A DNA stretch of 64,000 nt from Harmothoe impar (taxonomy: Eukaryota > Annelida > Polychaeta > Phyllodocida > Polynoidae): the NCBI GenBank assembly GCA_947462335.1, contig OX381707.1:33283618-33347617 (forward strand), in the 5' to 3' direction. The translations under genes were made by a program, and so were the position numbers. The notes under the pieces were generated by a model. That model ran no database searches. It was not told where the DNA came from and saw only the letters and a program-made list of their open reading frames with translations. This document shows, in pieces, positions 45,000 through 55,901 of the stretch; the first letter of the stretch is position 1; each line of letters begins with the position of its first letter.

Positions 45000-47900
45000 T
45001 GATGTATCTGACAAACAGGAAATGGCACAAGACAAAAGAAACTTGATATTGGTGCAATTCTAATGGCATTTTATGCGTATTGAATGTGAGTTTCATATTA
45101 ACCCGTCTTGTTCCGAATATCGAGATTTTAATGCTTTAGTAAGAAGCCACACTTTATAAAAGTAATGAATCTGAGATATTGCAGATTACTATAAGTAAAT
45201 TGGTGTACTATGGAATTTAGTTTGGTGTTCATGTATCTATCACAGCATCTGAATTGAAATGTCTTCATAATGTATTTTGACAATTTTGTAATATTATTTT
45301 TTCCAGGTGAGTCCCTTATATAAAACATCCACTTAGAACACATACCCTTTACCCGATGTGAGGTGTTAGCGGGTGTAAGGTAAGTAATATGCTGACAAAT
45401 ACTCATCAAATTTAGTTATAGGCCTACCATTGTATTTAGTTTTAAACTCCAAAAGTACCAGTTGGACGATGAGAAATTTAAAAATGAAATGTAAATGCTA
45501 TAGGGACACTCATAACCCATACTATCACTTTGTGTTTTGATATGCCCGATCGGTAATGTCAGTGTAGACTCAGTTAACTATGTGAGAATATCATCAACTA
45601 TGAATAATTTACTCCAAAACTTCCAGTTCAAACATGGTAAAAAAACGTTACCAAAACATCACGAGGAAAATGTTCTATCTAATAGAGTAGCTTGGCAACA
45701 TGTGTGCTCCTATGACATAGAGTGTTTTCATTACCAAAATGGATGTCTAACAACATAAGCGGCCTTTCCTGGTTACAATCGGGCACTTGGAGTAAGAAGG
45801 GGCCACTCAGGTGATGGAAAATGATTGATCAGTTGGGAGAACTACTATTGATGGCAACAGTATAACACGGATATTTGTTTTCTTTTTTCTTTTTTTTAAT
45901 ATATAGCGATTTATCTTTCGAAGCATTTGACTTTTTAATTGTTTCTCATGTATTCTTTACTTTTTGTTTGTTGGTTATTTTCCAGTGTAAAATTGATATA
46001 ATATCGTATCATTATATGAAGCGGGACCAACTAAGACAAAATGATGCAGTCATTTATAAGGTTAGGAAAGGGTTATGAAGGATGTGTTTCAGTTCGTATA
46101 GGTACTGTGAATTGTATTCAAATGTGAAACGATTCTCCTCTAATCTCTCTTGATCTATAATAACAATGAAATGCAACGCTCGTATTTGTCTGTTTTATAT
46201 TTGCTTTAAAACAAGAGCTAATGTAGTTCCCTTAGTATTCATGGTTCTATTTAGTTACCAAACAAAGGTAAAGCTAACACGCATTCAGCAATGCTCCCCT
46301 CATACTCTCTGTTACAAGTATTCACCAAATTGATTGACGACAGAACTTTTGGAGTGAGAGCTGAATTGTCAACTTTACGTCAATATTGACGTGGTCGAAG
46401 TGGATTATGTCCGTGGTGAGGGGAAATGTGGTAACAAGGATGACATGTGGGCATGAAAAGAAAAAAGTGATTTTATTTGTGGACTTTTAAAAAGCCAATA
46501 GCTTTAGAATGCACGCTTCCTGATGGAGAGAAGGAATTAGCAACAGAGACGTTGGTATTTAGAGAGACAAGAGACGACCAGAAATGTATGGTCTATTATA
46601 GGACACTTGCTTAGGAAGAATATTTACCACTCTCTGTAAATGGAATACCATATGTATCAAATTTAAAAAAAGGGTAGACAGCATGGAATGGGAATTAATT
46701 CTGATGGCGAGTATACCGTGCTCAACTCAAAGACTTGCTCTGCTCATCACAAAGCTTCTCCTGCTTCCCGTGCGAACCGTCAGATGGCGCCTCAGTCACG
46801 TAGTGTGGCCAGGTTTATGGAGTATGGGTCTCCAGGGCAGGAGGAGCTGAGGAGGAGCTGAGGAAGAGGGGGGGGGGTGGGGAACGTGCACTGGAGGCAG
46901 CCTCCTGTACAGTACTCCTCCTGTGTGGGGTCACCAGTGAAAGGTCACACAAACAGTTCACGTACACGGCAAACTATAGCAATCCATCCTACCTGGAGCA
47001 TGTCCAATTCTTAAGTTTATGATGATTAGTCAGTGTCTCCCTTGTTATACACAAACACCAGTAAACCACAAAATCCCCACTGTATCCCATCATTCTGTTT
47101 CTTTTATTTCATTCACTACAAAATTCCTTTTTTGGACGTGTTTATTTGCACTAATCCATTGTAACGTGGATCTAAATAGTATTTACAAACAAACTAGTTC
47201 CTGTGGGTATATATATAGTATAAACATTTGCCAACAGACTTGCAGAGAAGTAATATCAAAAATATATGGATAATACAATATAAATATGTACAATATTGAC
47301 AGGTGCCATTGCAGGTGGTGATGCAGACACAGTTCCCTACCCTGCAGGTTCTAGTCAATTCACATTGAACAACAAAAATAAGCTATGTAGTTGACAAGTA
47401 TAAACATAAAGGCAGCTCAAAATAATGTCCTGTATTCAACTTCATACTTTTAGACAAGCTAGCCCAGGCTCAAATTAAACCCGAGCTTAGAAGGTTTAGT
47501 AGAATTAGAGAACAAACAATAATCCCGATATAAATAGCAGTGATGATCGAATAAACTTGATTAACATGCACCTTTAGTTGGTCAGACACAACCCGAGGCT
47601 ATTTACAGTGTGCCTTTGTGAGGTCACTGAACCAAAGCAAACTACCATCGATATCTTATTTTCTAAACATTTCCTCTTGTATTTCTTGGAAGTAAACATA
47701 CTTTGAACTTGGCTTATTCATTTTGCATCTACTATGTAAAGAGCACTTTGCCTAGTGTGCCCACATTTAGATTACATATGTCCGTAGGGAGTCTGCAGGC
47801 CCACAGCTGCGGCCTGCATGGTGGGGAGTTACTGCTGTGAGCTCTCAAACCTTCACTTGCTATAAAGCTAATAATGAGGCAAAAGAAAATAGAGAAGGAC

Positions 47901-49500
47901 AATGTGTGTTTCAGGTTAAAATTGGGAAGAAAATCTTTATGAGAATGAGAATTCAAACTAGGCTCAGCTACCTGCACCATATTATGTATTACATCATCCG
48001 GGTATAGGGCGCTCTCATTTAAAGGATTATACATTCTAAAACACGAAAAGTAATGTAAATGATTTGCTTACCCGTTCTCTGAGCCTTATCGGTGTATATT
48101 ATATTCTGTTGCTACGTATACATTTTAAATATCTTTCTTAATGTTATCATACTTTATTGGCAGAAGAGATAACGTCTGACTGACAACATTCATTACACGT
48201 CAATCACGTGACAATTTAAGGATTGATCAGGTACCTTTTGAAGATAAGAGAATTGCTGTATAGTCTTGCTCCTACCAATGGTACATTTCCTGAACCAGAA
48301 GAATAGCGTTTTGTTAGATATTGACAGGTTATATAGACCTGTATAGTGTTCTCCACGGTAAGTAGTATACTGAAATGTACATTAGATTCGGGCATAATCA
48401 TCCTACTCCCAGTGTAGCCGTAAGTAGTATATGGAAAGTTGTCTCTGCCGTAGGCGAATTGCGATATGCAATGTAATATTAGTTTTCTTATGGAGTAGGC
48501 TAGGCATCTAGTTTGGTCACAACTGCAAAACCGTCGTCCACACTTTATATATACCGGTAGTATTATCATTGTTACTGTCACAGTAACCATCATCAATTCG
48601 TATACTGCCAGAACTAGTTTGTGTTACTGCGAAGAGATTTTAAATGCATAATGGTAAATGATCATCTATATGGATTATGATAAGCAATATCATGCTTTTT
48701 CCTGTCTCAACTTGGTCACATAGATTTCATTTCATGATTTTATGTGACCACTGCCCCTTTATTCAATCAATTGAATTATTTGCGTACGATTGCTTTGAAT
48801 TGCACGAATGTGAAAGGGCCCATATACAATATAAATATGATTATAAAACAGTGTTGAGGCAGTTAAGTATGAAGAATTTTGAGTGTCTAAAAACGCGGCT
48901 ATGGCTGTTAGTGGACCCCAAGTTAAGTAGTATATAACATGTCAGTAAGTCCCAGGCACCAGGTGCTAGTAGTAGATGAGAAATGGGCACTGTAGCAGGC
49001 TTCATCCATACCCAGCCATAGTGTGTGCACTGCAGGTTAAATTAGATCAGCAGTGTATATTTATAAGCAAGCCATTACAGCACATTACCCCCACCACCCA
49101 CCATGCAGACCTCACCTCTCCCTCCCTGCCCCATGCATACACGCCGTCTGGTGGCTCATCTTCCAACTACCTTTTGCAAATGGCGTCATCTATCTCAATC
49201 ATCTCAGTCTCTGGTCCGACTCTATAACAGTCTGGGCGAACTCATATTAAAACGTGTAATACAAACTTGTCTTCAGGAGTTGACCAATCGAATCCTGTAC
49301 ACTAGTTCCTGTGCACAGACTGGCAGGAAGTCACAATCTAAATATAACAGTGTGTAGCCCTTATGGTTGAAAATGGAACTGCAGCCCAAGGCTGAATCAT
49401 CTAGGCACATGAGCTTATAAAGATACAACGTTGCATATATGGAGGTGTTGCATTTCTCATAATATTATATTATAGCAGACGTTTTCGTTTTTTCCACCCC
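45000..49500. other. AT-rich region without confident genes
   Basis: Many short frames occur but none has splice context, domains or CpG support. GTCAGATGGCGCCTCAG (46780) is a weak CTCF-like word, and a G-rich tract lies at 46850-46885. CAATCACGTGACAAT (about 48202) is an E-box. Confidence 0.35.
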
Positions 49501-49553
49501 TTTCACAAAAATTCTTTTTGCTATTTTTTATGCCGAAGTGGTGGCGTAGCCAC

Positions 49554-49579
49554 CTGGTGGTGCCGCCAGGCACCACCAG
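49554..49579. repeat. perfect 11-bp inverted repeat
   Basis: CTGGTGGTGCC and GGCACCACCAG, separated by four bases. The inner word GTGGTGCC..GGCACCAC recurs at 59231-59261. Confidence 0.6.
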
Positions 49580-49625
49580 AATGAGGTATATGATGTTTGC
49601 ACTTTGCCAGAAGTCAGAACGGGCG

Positions 49626-49660
49626 CCGCCATCTTGGATTGTGCGGCCATCTTGGATTGA
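49626..49660 (-). promoter_or_regulatory. tandem YY1 sites
   Basis: On the minus strand AATCCAAGATGGCCGCACAATCC is followed by AAGATGGCGGCG, so CAATCCAAGATGGC is present twice, about 20 bp apart. From the first ATG a 40-codon frame runs to a stop. The duplicated AATCCAAGATGG phrase looks repetitive and may belong to the left edge of the satellite locus. Confidence 0.3.
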
Positions 49661-49709
49661 GGTGTCACAACACAAATTTATGCTATGTGATAACAATAAT
49701 ATAAATCAA

Positions 49710-51062
49710 CCTTTGATAGTTCCTGAGGTTGATTATAATCTTACCTACCCCCCCTAATATGGACCCAAGGAATTCAATGGTTCTATCGGTTTGTTGCATA
49801 TACAGCTGGTTGCCTAGCAACAGCTATTCTAATTGTTTATCTGCCTAGCAACACACATTTCTATGGTCCTGAGGTTGATTATTTAACCATACCTACCCCC
49901 CCTAATATGGACCCAGGGAATTCAATGGTTCTATTGGTTTGTTGCTTATACAGCTGGTTGCCTAGCAACGGCTATTCTAACTGTTTATCTGCCTAGCAAC
50001 ACACATTTCCATGGTCCTAAGGGTGATTATAATCATACATACCCCCCCTAATATGGACCCAAGAAATTCAATGATTCTATTGGTTTGTTGCTTTTACAGC
50101 TGGTTGCCTAGCAACGGCTATTCTAATTGTTTATCTGCCTAGCAACACACATTTCCATGGTCCTGAGGTTGATTATAACCATACCTACCCCCCCCTAATA
50201 TGGACCCAGAAAATTCAATGGTTCTATCGGTTTGTTGCTTATACAGCTGGTTGCCTAGCAACGGCTATTCTCATTGTTTATCTGCCTAGCAACACACATA
50301 TCCATGGCCCTGAGGTTGATTATAATCATACCTACCCCCCCTAATATGGACCCAAGGAATTCAGTGGTTCTATCGATTTGTTGCTAATACAGCTGGTTAC
50401 CTAGCAACGGCTATTCTAATTGTTTATCTGCCTAGCAACACACATTTCCATGGTCCTGAAGTTGATTATAATCATACCTAACACCCTTAATATGGACACA
50501 AGGAATTCAATGGTTCTATCGGTTTGTTGCTAATACATCTGGTTACCTAGCAACGGCTATTCTTATTGTTTATCTGCCTAGCAACACACATTTCCATGGT
50601 CCTGAGGTTGATTATAACCATACCTACCCCCCCTAATATGGACCCAAGGAATTCAATGGTTCTATCGGTTTGTTGCATATCTAGCTGGTTGCCTAGCAAC
50701 GGCTATTCTTATTGTTTATCTGCCTAGCACCACACATTTCCATGGTCCTGAGGTTGATTATAATCATACCTACCCCCCCTAATATGGAAACAAGGAATCC
50801 AATGGTTCTATTGGCTTGTTGCTAATACAGCTGGTTGCCTAGCAATGGCTATTCTTATTGTTTATCTGCCTAGCAACACACCTTTCTATGGTCCTAAGGT
50901 TTATTAAGATCATACCTACCCCCCTAATATGGACCCAAGGAATTCAGTGGTTCTATCAGTTTGTTGCTAATCCAGCTGGTTGCCTAGCAACATCTATTGT
51001 AATTGTTTATCTGCTTAGCAACACACATTTCCTTACCCCCTAACATGAACCCAAGGAATTCA
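49710..51062. repeat. 146-bp satellite, nine units, each with RFX X-box-like sites
   Basis: The word GTTGCCTAGCAAC (or GTTACCTAGCAAC) starts at 49809, 49957, 50103, 50250, 50396, 50542, 50688, 50834 and 50979, a spacing of 145-148 bp. Each unit also has a second CTGCCTAGCAACACAC about 33 bp downstream, a TTGATTATAATCATACCTAC segment and a CCCCCTAATATGGACCC segment. Units differ by a few bases but the X-box words are nearly unchanged, apart from CAAT for CAAC at 50834 and CACC for CAAC in one half-site. No gene lies within. Confidence 0.92.
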
Positions 51063-51192
51063 TAGGAAATGCCATATTTGAAGTAATATCATCCTTCCCC
51101 CTGATAACCCCTTCCCGGCCCTGCTTTTTTGGTGTCTTGAATGGGTTCCCTTCAAACATACCACTTATGTAGACATTATGTTTCTTCGAATG

Positions 51193-51265
51193 CAAGAATT
51201 GCGGTTGTTGCCATGTATAAAAATGCCTGAGGCATTTTTTTACGTGGCAACAACCACAATTCTTG
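51193..51265. repeat. 73-bp near-perfect hairpin
   Basis: The left arm 51193-51227 (CAAGAATTGCGGTTGTTGCC and on) pairs with 51231-51265 with only three non-Watson-Crick positions in 35, one of which is a G-U pair as RNA. The loop is three bases (TGA). It contains GTTGCCA and TGGCAAC, a split X-box. The loop is short for a microRNA precursor, so a MITE or fold-back is more likely. Confidence 0.6.
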
Positions 51266-51697
51266 TTATTTCATATTCTCTTTTTGTCTTTTTTCTATAA
51301 ATCATCTCGTGTTCATCACGGGTAGCTCTCTGATTCCTACTCGTTATTTTAAGCTCTTTGCATGTTTTCCCTGTCCCTCTAATCCAATCGGTCTCATGTC
51401 ATTCCCTCTCTGGCCCCCTCCTTTTCGCAATGCCCCTGCAATAACTATTTCCCAATTATCATAAACCATACCAGGGAGTACGTGGGCTATAGGTTGTAAC
51501 TATACCAGCAACATATAGACGTCATACCAGTCGCCATCGTGTATTCATTTCCAAGTGGTGGGTACAAAATGGTTGAAGGCTCCTAGTGCACTTAATATTT
51601 ATTGATGGCACTATAAAAGTTAAGTGCTTGTCCGTCGAGAAGCACCAATTATAAGTTGTTTCTTTCCGTGACCTCCTACTTGTGAGGGCTTGCCCAT

Positions 51698-51711
51698 GTT
51701 GCCATGGCAAC
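51698..51711. promoter_or_regulatory. perfect RFX X-box
   Basis: GTTGCCATGGCAAC is an exact palindromic RFX site. It lies 640 bp past the X-box satellite but in unrelated sequence. RFX sites of this form mark ciliary gene promoters in animals. No adjacent coding start was identified. Confidence 0.5.
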
Positions 51712-52137
51712 AAAAACAATCCAATTACACGACCTACAGTTTTATGTCCCGGTAGTGAGTCGGTGGTGAGTCTATGAGAGAGCATCTCAATAGGGAGGGT
51801 GGAGGGATAGAAATAACTATGTGGATAGTAAAGGAATAAAGAGTGTAATCAATAACCTGGGGCAGTTGTCATGGACATTGCGTGAGGCAGGCATGCAGTA
51901 TGGGTGTTTCATAGATTCAACATGGCAGACATAACCAGAATCTGCAACGTCCCTCCTTTATACGCAGGCGGCATCTCTGGATTTATCTATACCATTGGGG
52001 AATTCTATTGAAGTTTATAATAGGAAATGGAGTGCTTATTTAATAACAACAGGGGGCGATGAGATCTTTTAAATATTAAGTTTTAGTAACGTGCGGCCGT
52101 TTTCGCTGAAGAAACGGTGAAATTAGTTTACAACAAA

Positions 52138-52250
52138 AGAGGGGTTAGACTCCTCCCCACCTCAGGGTCAAGGGGTCGAGGTTTTCAACCCCCCCCCTCC
52201 AAAAATGATAAATTTAAAAAAAATACCCCCCCCCCCCAACCGTTGTTAAA
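52138..52250. repeat. C-tract and A-tract low-complexity sequence
   Basis: CCCCCCCC near 52190 and CCCCCCCCCCC near 52230, separated by an A-rich stretch. Confidence 0.8.
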
Positions 52251-52581
52251 AATGAGCACTCACTAACTTTACTGTTTTGAGATAATACTTAGTATACAAT
52301 TCATAATGTATAGGACTGTCGTTGTATTCATTCCACTTCCCATGTAGCCGTTCTAGACATTATTTATCTTCTTAATTGAATCTTCTGTTAGGAAAGCATG
52401 AAGAAAACACACACCACACAAGAATCTTCATAAATAAATCCATGCACGGAACTTTAAAAGTGAAATGTCGGAAACTAGAAAATGAGGAGACAGCTGGGCC
52501 ATATCTATGTTTAAGTCGCTATGTAAAAAACATAGAAAACTGGATTTATAATAAAAGAAGAGGAAACTCTTTTAAAACATG

Positions 52582-52700
52582 TAGCGACTTAAACCTTCAG
52601 CCCTACTATAGCGACTTAAACCTCAGCACTACTATAGCGACTTAAACCTTCAGCACTACTATAGCGACTTAAACTTTCAGCACTACTATAACGACCACAC
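52582..52700. repeat. 27-bp tandem repeat, about 4.5 units
   Basis: TAGCGACTTAAACCTTCAGC begins at 52582, 52609, 52635, 52662 and, changed to TAACGACC, at about 52689. Confidence 0.9.
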
Positions 52701-52719
52701 CCCCAGGCAAAAAAAAATT

Positions 52720-53075
52720 ACAATTTTATCTTAGCTTCTATGCTATAGGATAGAATTTAAAATAGCGACTTAAACTGGAGCGACCTAAAGCAGGAGTATA
52801 TATAAGGGGCCCAACACCCTCAGAAACCCCCCAAAATGCATGTAACACAATTTTATCTTAGCTTCTATGCTAAAGGATAGACTTTAAAATAGCGACTTAA
52901 ACTGGAGCGACCTAAAGCAGGAGTATATATAAGTGGCCCAACACCCTCAGAAACCCCCAAAAATGCATGTAACACAATTTTATCTTAGCTTCTATGCTAA
53001 AGGATAGACTTTAAAATAGCGACTTAAACTGGAGCGACCTAAAGCAGGAGTATATATAAGGGGAAGTTGTAATTT
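52720..53075. repeat. 127-bp tandem repeat, 2.7 units, TATA-box-like word in each
   Basis: ACAATTTTATCTTAGCTTCT starts at 52720, 52847 and 52974. Each unit holds ATAGCGACTTAAACTGGAGC, GACCTAAAGCAGGAG and then TATATATAAGGGG (or AAGTGG). The last is a textbook TATA box, so each unit could fire transcription across the array. Units are almost identical, which suggests recent amplification. Confidence 0.9.
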
Positions 53076-53304
53076 TAATCAAGTTAAATTATTTATTACA
53101 AGGGGAAGTTTCCCCGGGAAAGAGGGTTTCTTTGAAGGGGCCTATCTAAAAAAAATTGGGGCTTGGATTTTTGGGGGAAATAGAAGGTAGGTGGCGCAGC
53201 CTTATTCATAGGAAATGTCTGTAGGTTTAGGTCGCTATGTGGCATTCATTTGACTTCTTTTAAACTGTATGGGAAGTTTTCCTATTTATTTGTAGGCTAT
53301 AGAA

Positions 53305-53810
53305 GGATTAAGTCGCTATGGAAATATATGCTATTCATTTCTTGTAGCCTTGAAGGATTAAGTCGCTATATGGCCATCATTCGATTTCTATTAAAGGCTA
53401 GAAGGATTAAGTCGCTATGGGACTGTATCCCATTCAATGTTGTAGCCTAGAGGGATTAAGTCGCTATATGGCCATCATTTGATTTCTATTAAAGGCTAGA
53501 AGGATTAAGTCGCTATGGAAATATATGCTATTCATTTCTTGTAGCCTTGAAGGATTAAGTCGCTATATGGCCATCATTCGATTTCTATTAAAGGCTAGAA
53601 GGATTAAGTCGCTATGGGGCTGTATCCCATTCAATGTTGTAGCCTAGAGGGATTAAGTCGCTATATGGCCATCATTTGATTTCTATTAAAGGCTAGAAGG
53701 ATTAAGTCGCTATGGGACTGTATCCCATTCAATGTTGTAGCCTAGAGGGATTAAGTCGCTATATGGCCATCATTTGATTTCTATTAAAGGCTAGAAGGAT
53801 TAAGTCACTT
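53305..53810. repeat. 49/50-bp satellite with alternating monomers
   Basis: GGATTAAGTCGCTAT starts at 53305, 53355, 53404, 53453, 53502, 53552, 53601, 53650, 53699, 53748 and 53797, so the spacing is 49 or 50 bp throughout. The 34-35 bases after the fixed 15-mer are of three types in the order C A B A C A B A B A. Every second monomer is type A (ATGGCCATCATTTGATTTC). This is a higher-order repeat of about 197 bp. Confidence 0.92.
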
Positions 53811-54462
53811 CCCTCCTACCTCCTCCCTCCTACTGAATGGTTGTCTTTTATTGAATAAGGGTATCCCTCCCTGCATTAGCTAACACACTTCCCCCCTCCC
53901 TCCTACTGAATGGTTGTATTTTACTGAATAAGGGTATCCCTCCCTGCATTAGCTAACACACTTCCCTCCTCCCTCCTACTGAATGGTTGTCTTTTACTGA
54001 ATAAGGGTCTCACTCCCTGCATTAGCTAACACACTTCCCTCCTCCCTCCTACTGAATGGTTGTCTTTTACTGAATAAGGGTATCAGTAGGAGGGAGGAGG
54101 TTCAGTAGGAGGGAGGAGGGTGAATGTGATAGCTAATGCAGGGATGGATACCCTTATTCAGTAAAAGATAACCATTCAGTAGGAGGGAGGAGGGTGAATG
54201 TGATAGCTAATGCAGGGATGGATACCCTTATTCAGTAAAAGATAACCATTCAGTAGGAGGGAGGAGGGTGAATGTGATAGCTAATGCAGGGATGGATACC
54301 CTTATTCAGTAAAAGATAACCATTCAGTAGGAGGGAGGAGGGTGAATGTGATAGCTAATGCAGGGAGGGATACCCTTATTCAGTAAAAGATAACAATTCA
54401 GTAGGAGGGAGGAGGGTGAATGTGATAGCTAATGCAGGGAGGGATACCCTTATTCAGTTAAT
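53811..54462. repeat. head-to-head inverted arrays of 73/74-bp units
   Basis: On the left, TACTGAATGG starts at 53831, 53904, 53977 and 54050 (period 73). On the right the same unit runs in reverse, with CAGTAGGAGG at 54103, 54177, 54251, 54325 and 54399 (period 74). The turn-over point is near 54083-54103 with almost no spacer. A single strand would fold into a hairpin of over 270 bp per arm. TTCAGTAAAAGATAACC and CCTCCCTCC words define the unit. Confidence 0.9.
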
Positions 54463-54482
54463 GCAGGGAGGCACCCCCTTCA

Positions 54483-54570
54483 GATTAGGTCGCTATTGGG
54501 CACCCCAAACGGATTAGGTCGCTATTGGGCACCCCAAACGGATTAGGTCGCTATGGAAGCCCCTTCCCTT
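54483..54570. repeat. 29-bp tandem repeat, three units
   Basis: GATTAGGTCGCTATTGGGCA starts at 54483, 54512 and 54541. The core is a variant (TTAGGTCGCTAT) of the locus motif. Confidence 0.88.
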
Positions 54571-54952
54571 TTCCTCCAACACATTCCATTTTTTCCTCCT
54601 AACCTGTGCCTTCCCATATTTAGCTGTCTGGCCATAGCGACTTAATCATTCTGGCCCTCTGAATAGCGACTTAATCCAGGAGATTGCCGACAGCTGGTGG
54701 GAAAAAGCGAGAAGAGATTTTTGTTTTGAATTTGGCTAATGTTTTCTTATCTCGGGTCATGAAATGAAAAACAAACAGACACATCCAATTTCCCCTTTGT
54801 TGCGGCATGCATCCACCTGCCTCACGCCACCCAGCCGTGTTTTGATACCTCCACTCATGCACAGGTAGAACCCCCTTCTCAGCTTCTGGCCGTCAGAAAT
54901 CACCACTCTCCATGCGTTGTGTTGGTAAATTATATCTGAATCTCTGTCTCAC

Positions 54953-55107
54953 CTCAAAAGTTGGGGAGATTCTTCTGAGCGGCTGTACTTTAGGTGGGAT
55001 GTTTATAATGAAATGATTAGATTTGTAAAGGAGTAAGTTGCTCTTTATGTAGATCTGTTCAAAGAACGACGTCTCTGTCAGAGATTGGAATTCCACAGGA
55101 TGGCCAT
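54953..55107 (-). CDS. candidate internal exon of 155 nt, unknown protein
   Basis: On the minus strand the acceptor AACAGTGATCAG|AT follows a T/C-rich stretch (TTTCTCACTTCAACTC). The frame is two bases plus 51 codons and ends at a very good donor, TTTTGAG|GTGAGA, phase 0. The product begins GHPVEFQSLTETSFFEQIYI, continues KSNLLLYKSNHFIINIPPKV and ends QPLRRISPTFE. This is balanced, beta-rich-looking sequence with no low complexity and is the most gene-like segment of the window. The first exon proposed at 55901-55879 is on the same strand 770 bp upstream, but its phase does not fit directly, so at least one more exon would be needed. The fold-back locus begins 250 bp downstream, inside the presumed intron. 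Confidence 0.42.
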
Positions 55108-55878
55108 CTGATCACTGTTTTCAGCAGAGTTGAAGTGAGAAATTTACAGAAATGAGCATTATACATTGGAGAGTGGGGTAAACACATGGTAGTGTAGGAG
55201 GTGGTGGGAGGGGATATTATTAGACTAGTGTGTTAGAGTTTCTCTATTAGAGAGGGTATTAATCATTAGGATAGAGCCTGACCAATACTAGCACAACATA
55301 TTGGCAAAAGTGTTAACTAGTATTACTTTGAATGGGTTTCGTATCCCTCTGCAATGCATTATTGTGAACTAGATGATTCCCTCAGATAACATGGAGCAGC
55401 ATCGATTTCCGACCTCAATTCATTTAGATTGCCCTCATTAGACTACATGTTTGTGTGGGAGGGCTTTTTCACTGTGCTCGATATGTTGGCTTGGGAGAAT
55501 TGGAAATCCTCAGGAGTCATTAGCCGAAGTCTACTTTTCCTATTCCTAATAATAGACAGGTTTAATAATGCCAAAGTAGATCAGGGGCTAATATGATTCG
55601 ATTGCCTTAGAATATTAAAATCTGACCCTGATCATCCTTAATTCCTAATGATATGGCGCAGTGGGAGTATTTGGCCCCCTAAGAATATCAGCCCTCCTTC
55701 ATTACATTAAAACCCTATGGGCGAGGGCACTCTGCCAGGTCTCATCGTACTAAATCATTGTCTACGCTACGCACACAGCCCGCCGCAACACAGCCCACTC
55801 TTTCAATTTCCTGGACGGTTGGAGAGGAACCAGCCCAAGAAGTGGCTTCTTTTCATGTCTTCATTCCTTATTCAACAC

Positions 55879-55901
55879 CTCAGATTAAAGATGTCCGCCA
55901 T
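55879..55901 (-). CDS. candidate first coding exon over a YY1 site
   Basis: Minus strand CACCGACATGGCGGACATC starts M-A-D-I-F-N-L and meets AG|GTGTTG after 23 nt, phase 2. ATGGCGGAC in a YY1 context, preceded by ETS and NRF1-like sites, is typical of animal housekeeping genes. The plus strand also offers ATGTCCGCCATGTCG|GTGAGT (55891-55905), a possible opposite-strand start, so the promoter may be bidirectional or only one reading is right. Confidence 0.3.

Larger units (their letters stand above)
52480..54700. repeat. composite locus of five tandem arrays, four sharing TTAAGTCGCTAT
   Basis: The core TTAAGTCGCTAT or its complement ATAGCGACTTAA occurs over 20 times here and otherwise barely in the window. 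It reads minus-to-plus differently by zone: the right-hand sense (TAAGTCGCTAT) at 52512, the opposite sense at 52582-53060, the right-hand sense at 53230-54560, the opposite again at 54632 and 54661. Near the left edge is AGCTGGGCCATATCTATG and near the right edge AGCTGTCTGGCCATAGCG, with cores in inverted order. The design resembles fold-back transposons, whose long termini are made of short tandem repeats. No transposase is seen. Confidence 0.75.

Noticed and set aside
53305..53810. Fixed repeat with variable spacers, reminiscent of a CRISPR array
   Set aside because: The spacers fall into three recurring types and the context is a eukaryotic genome without cas genes. It is a satellite with a higher-order repeat.
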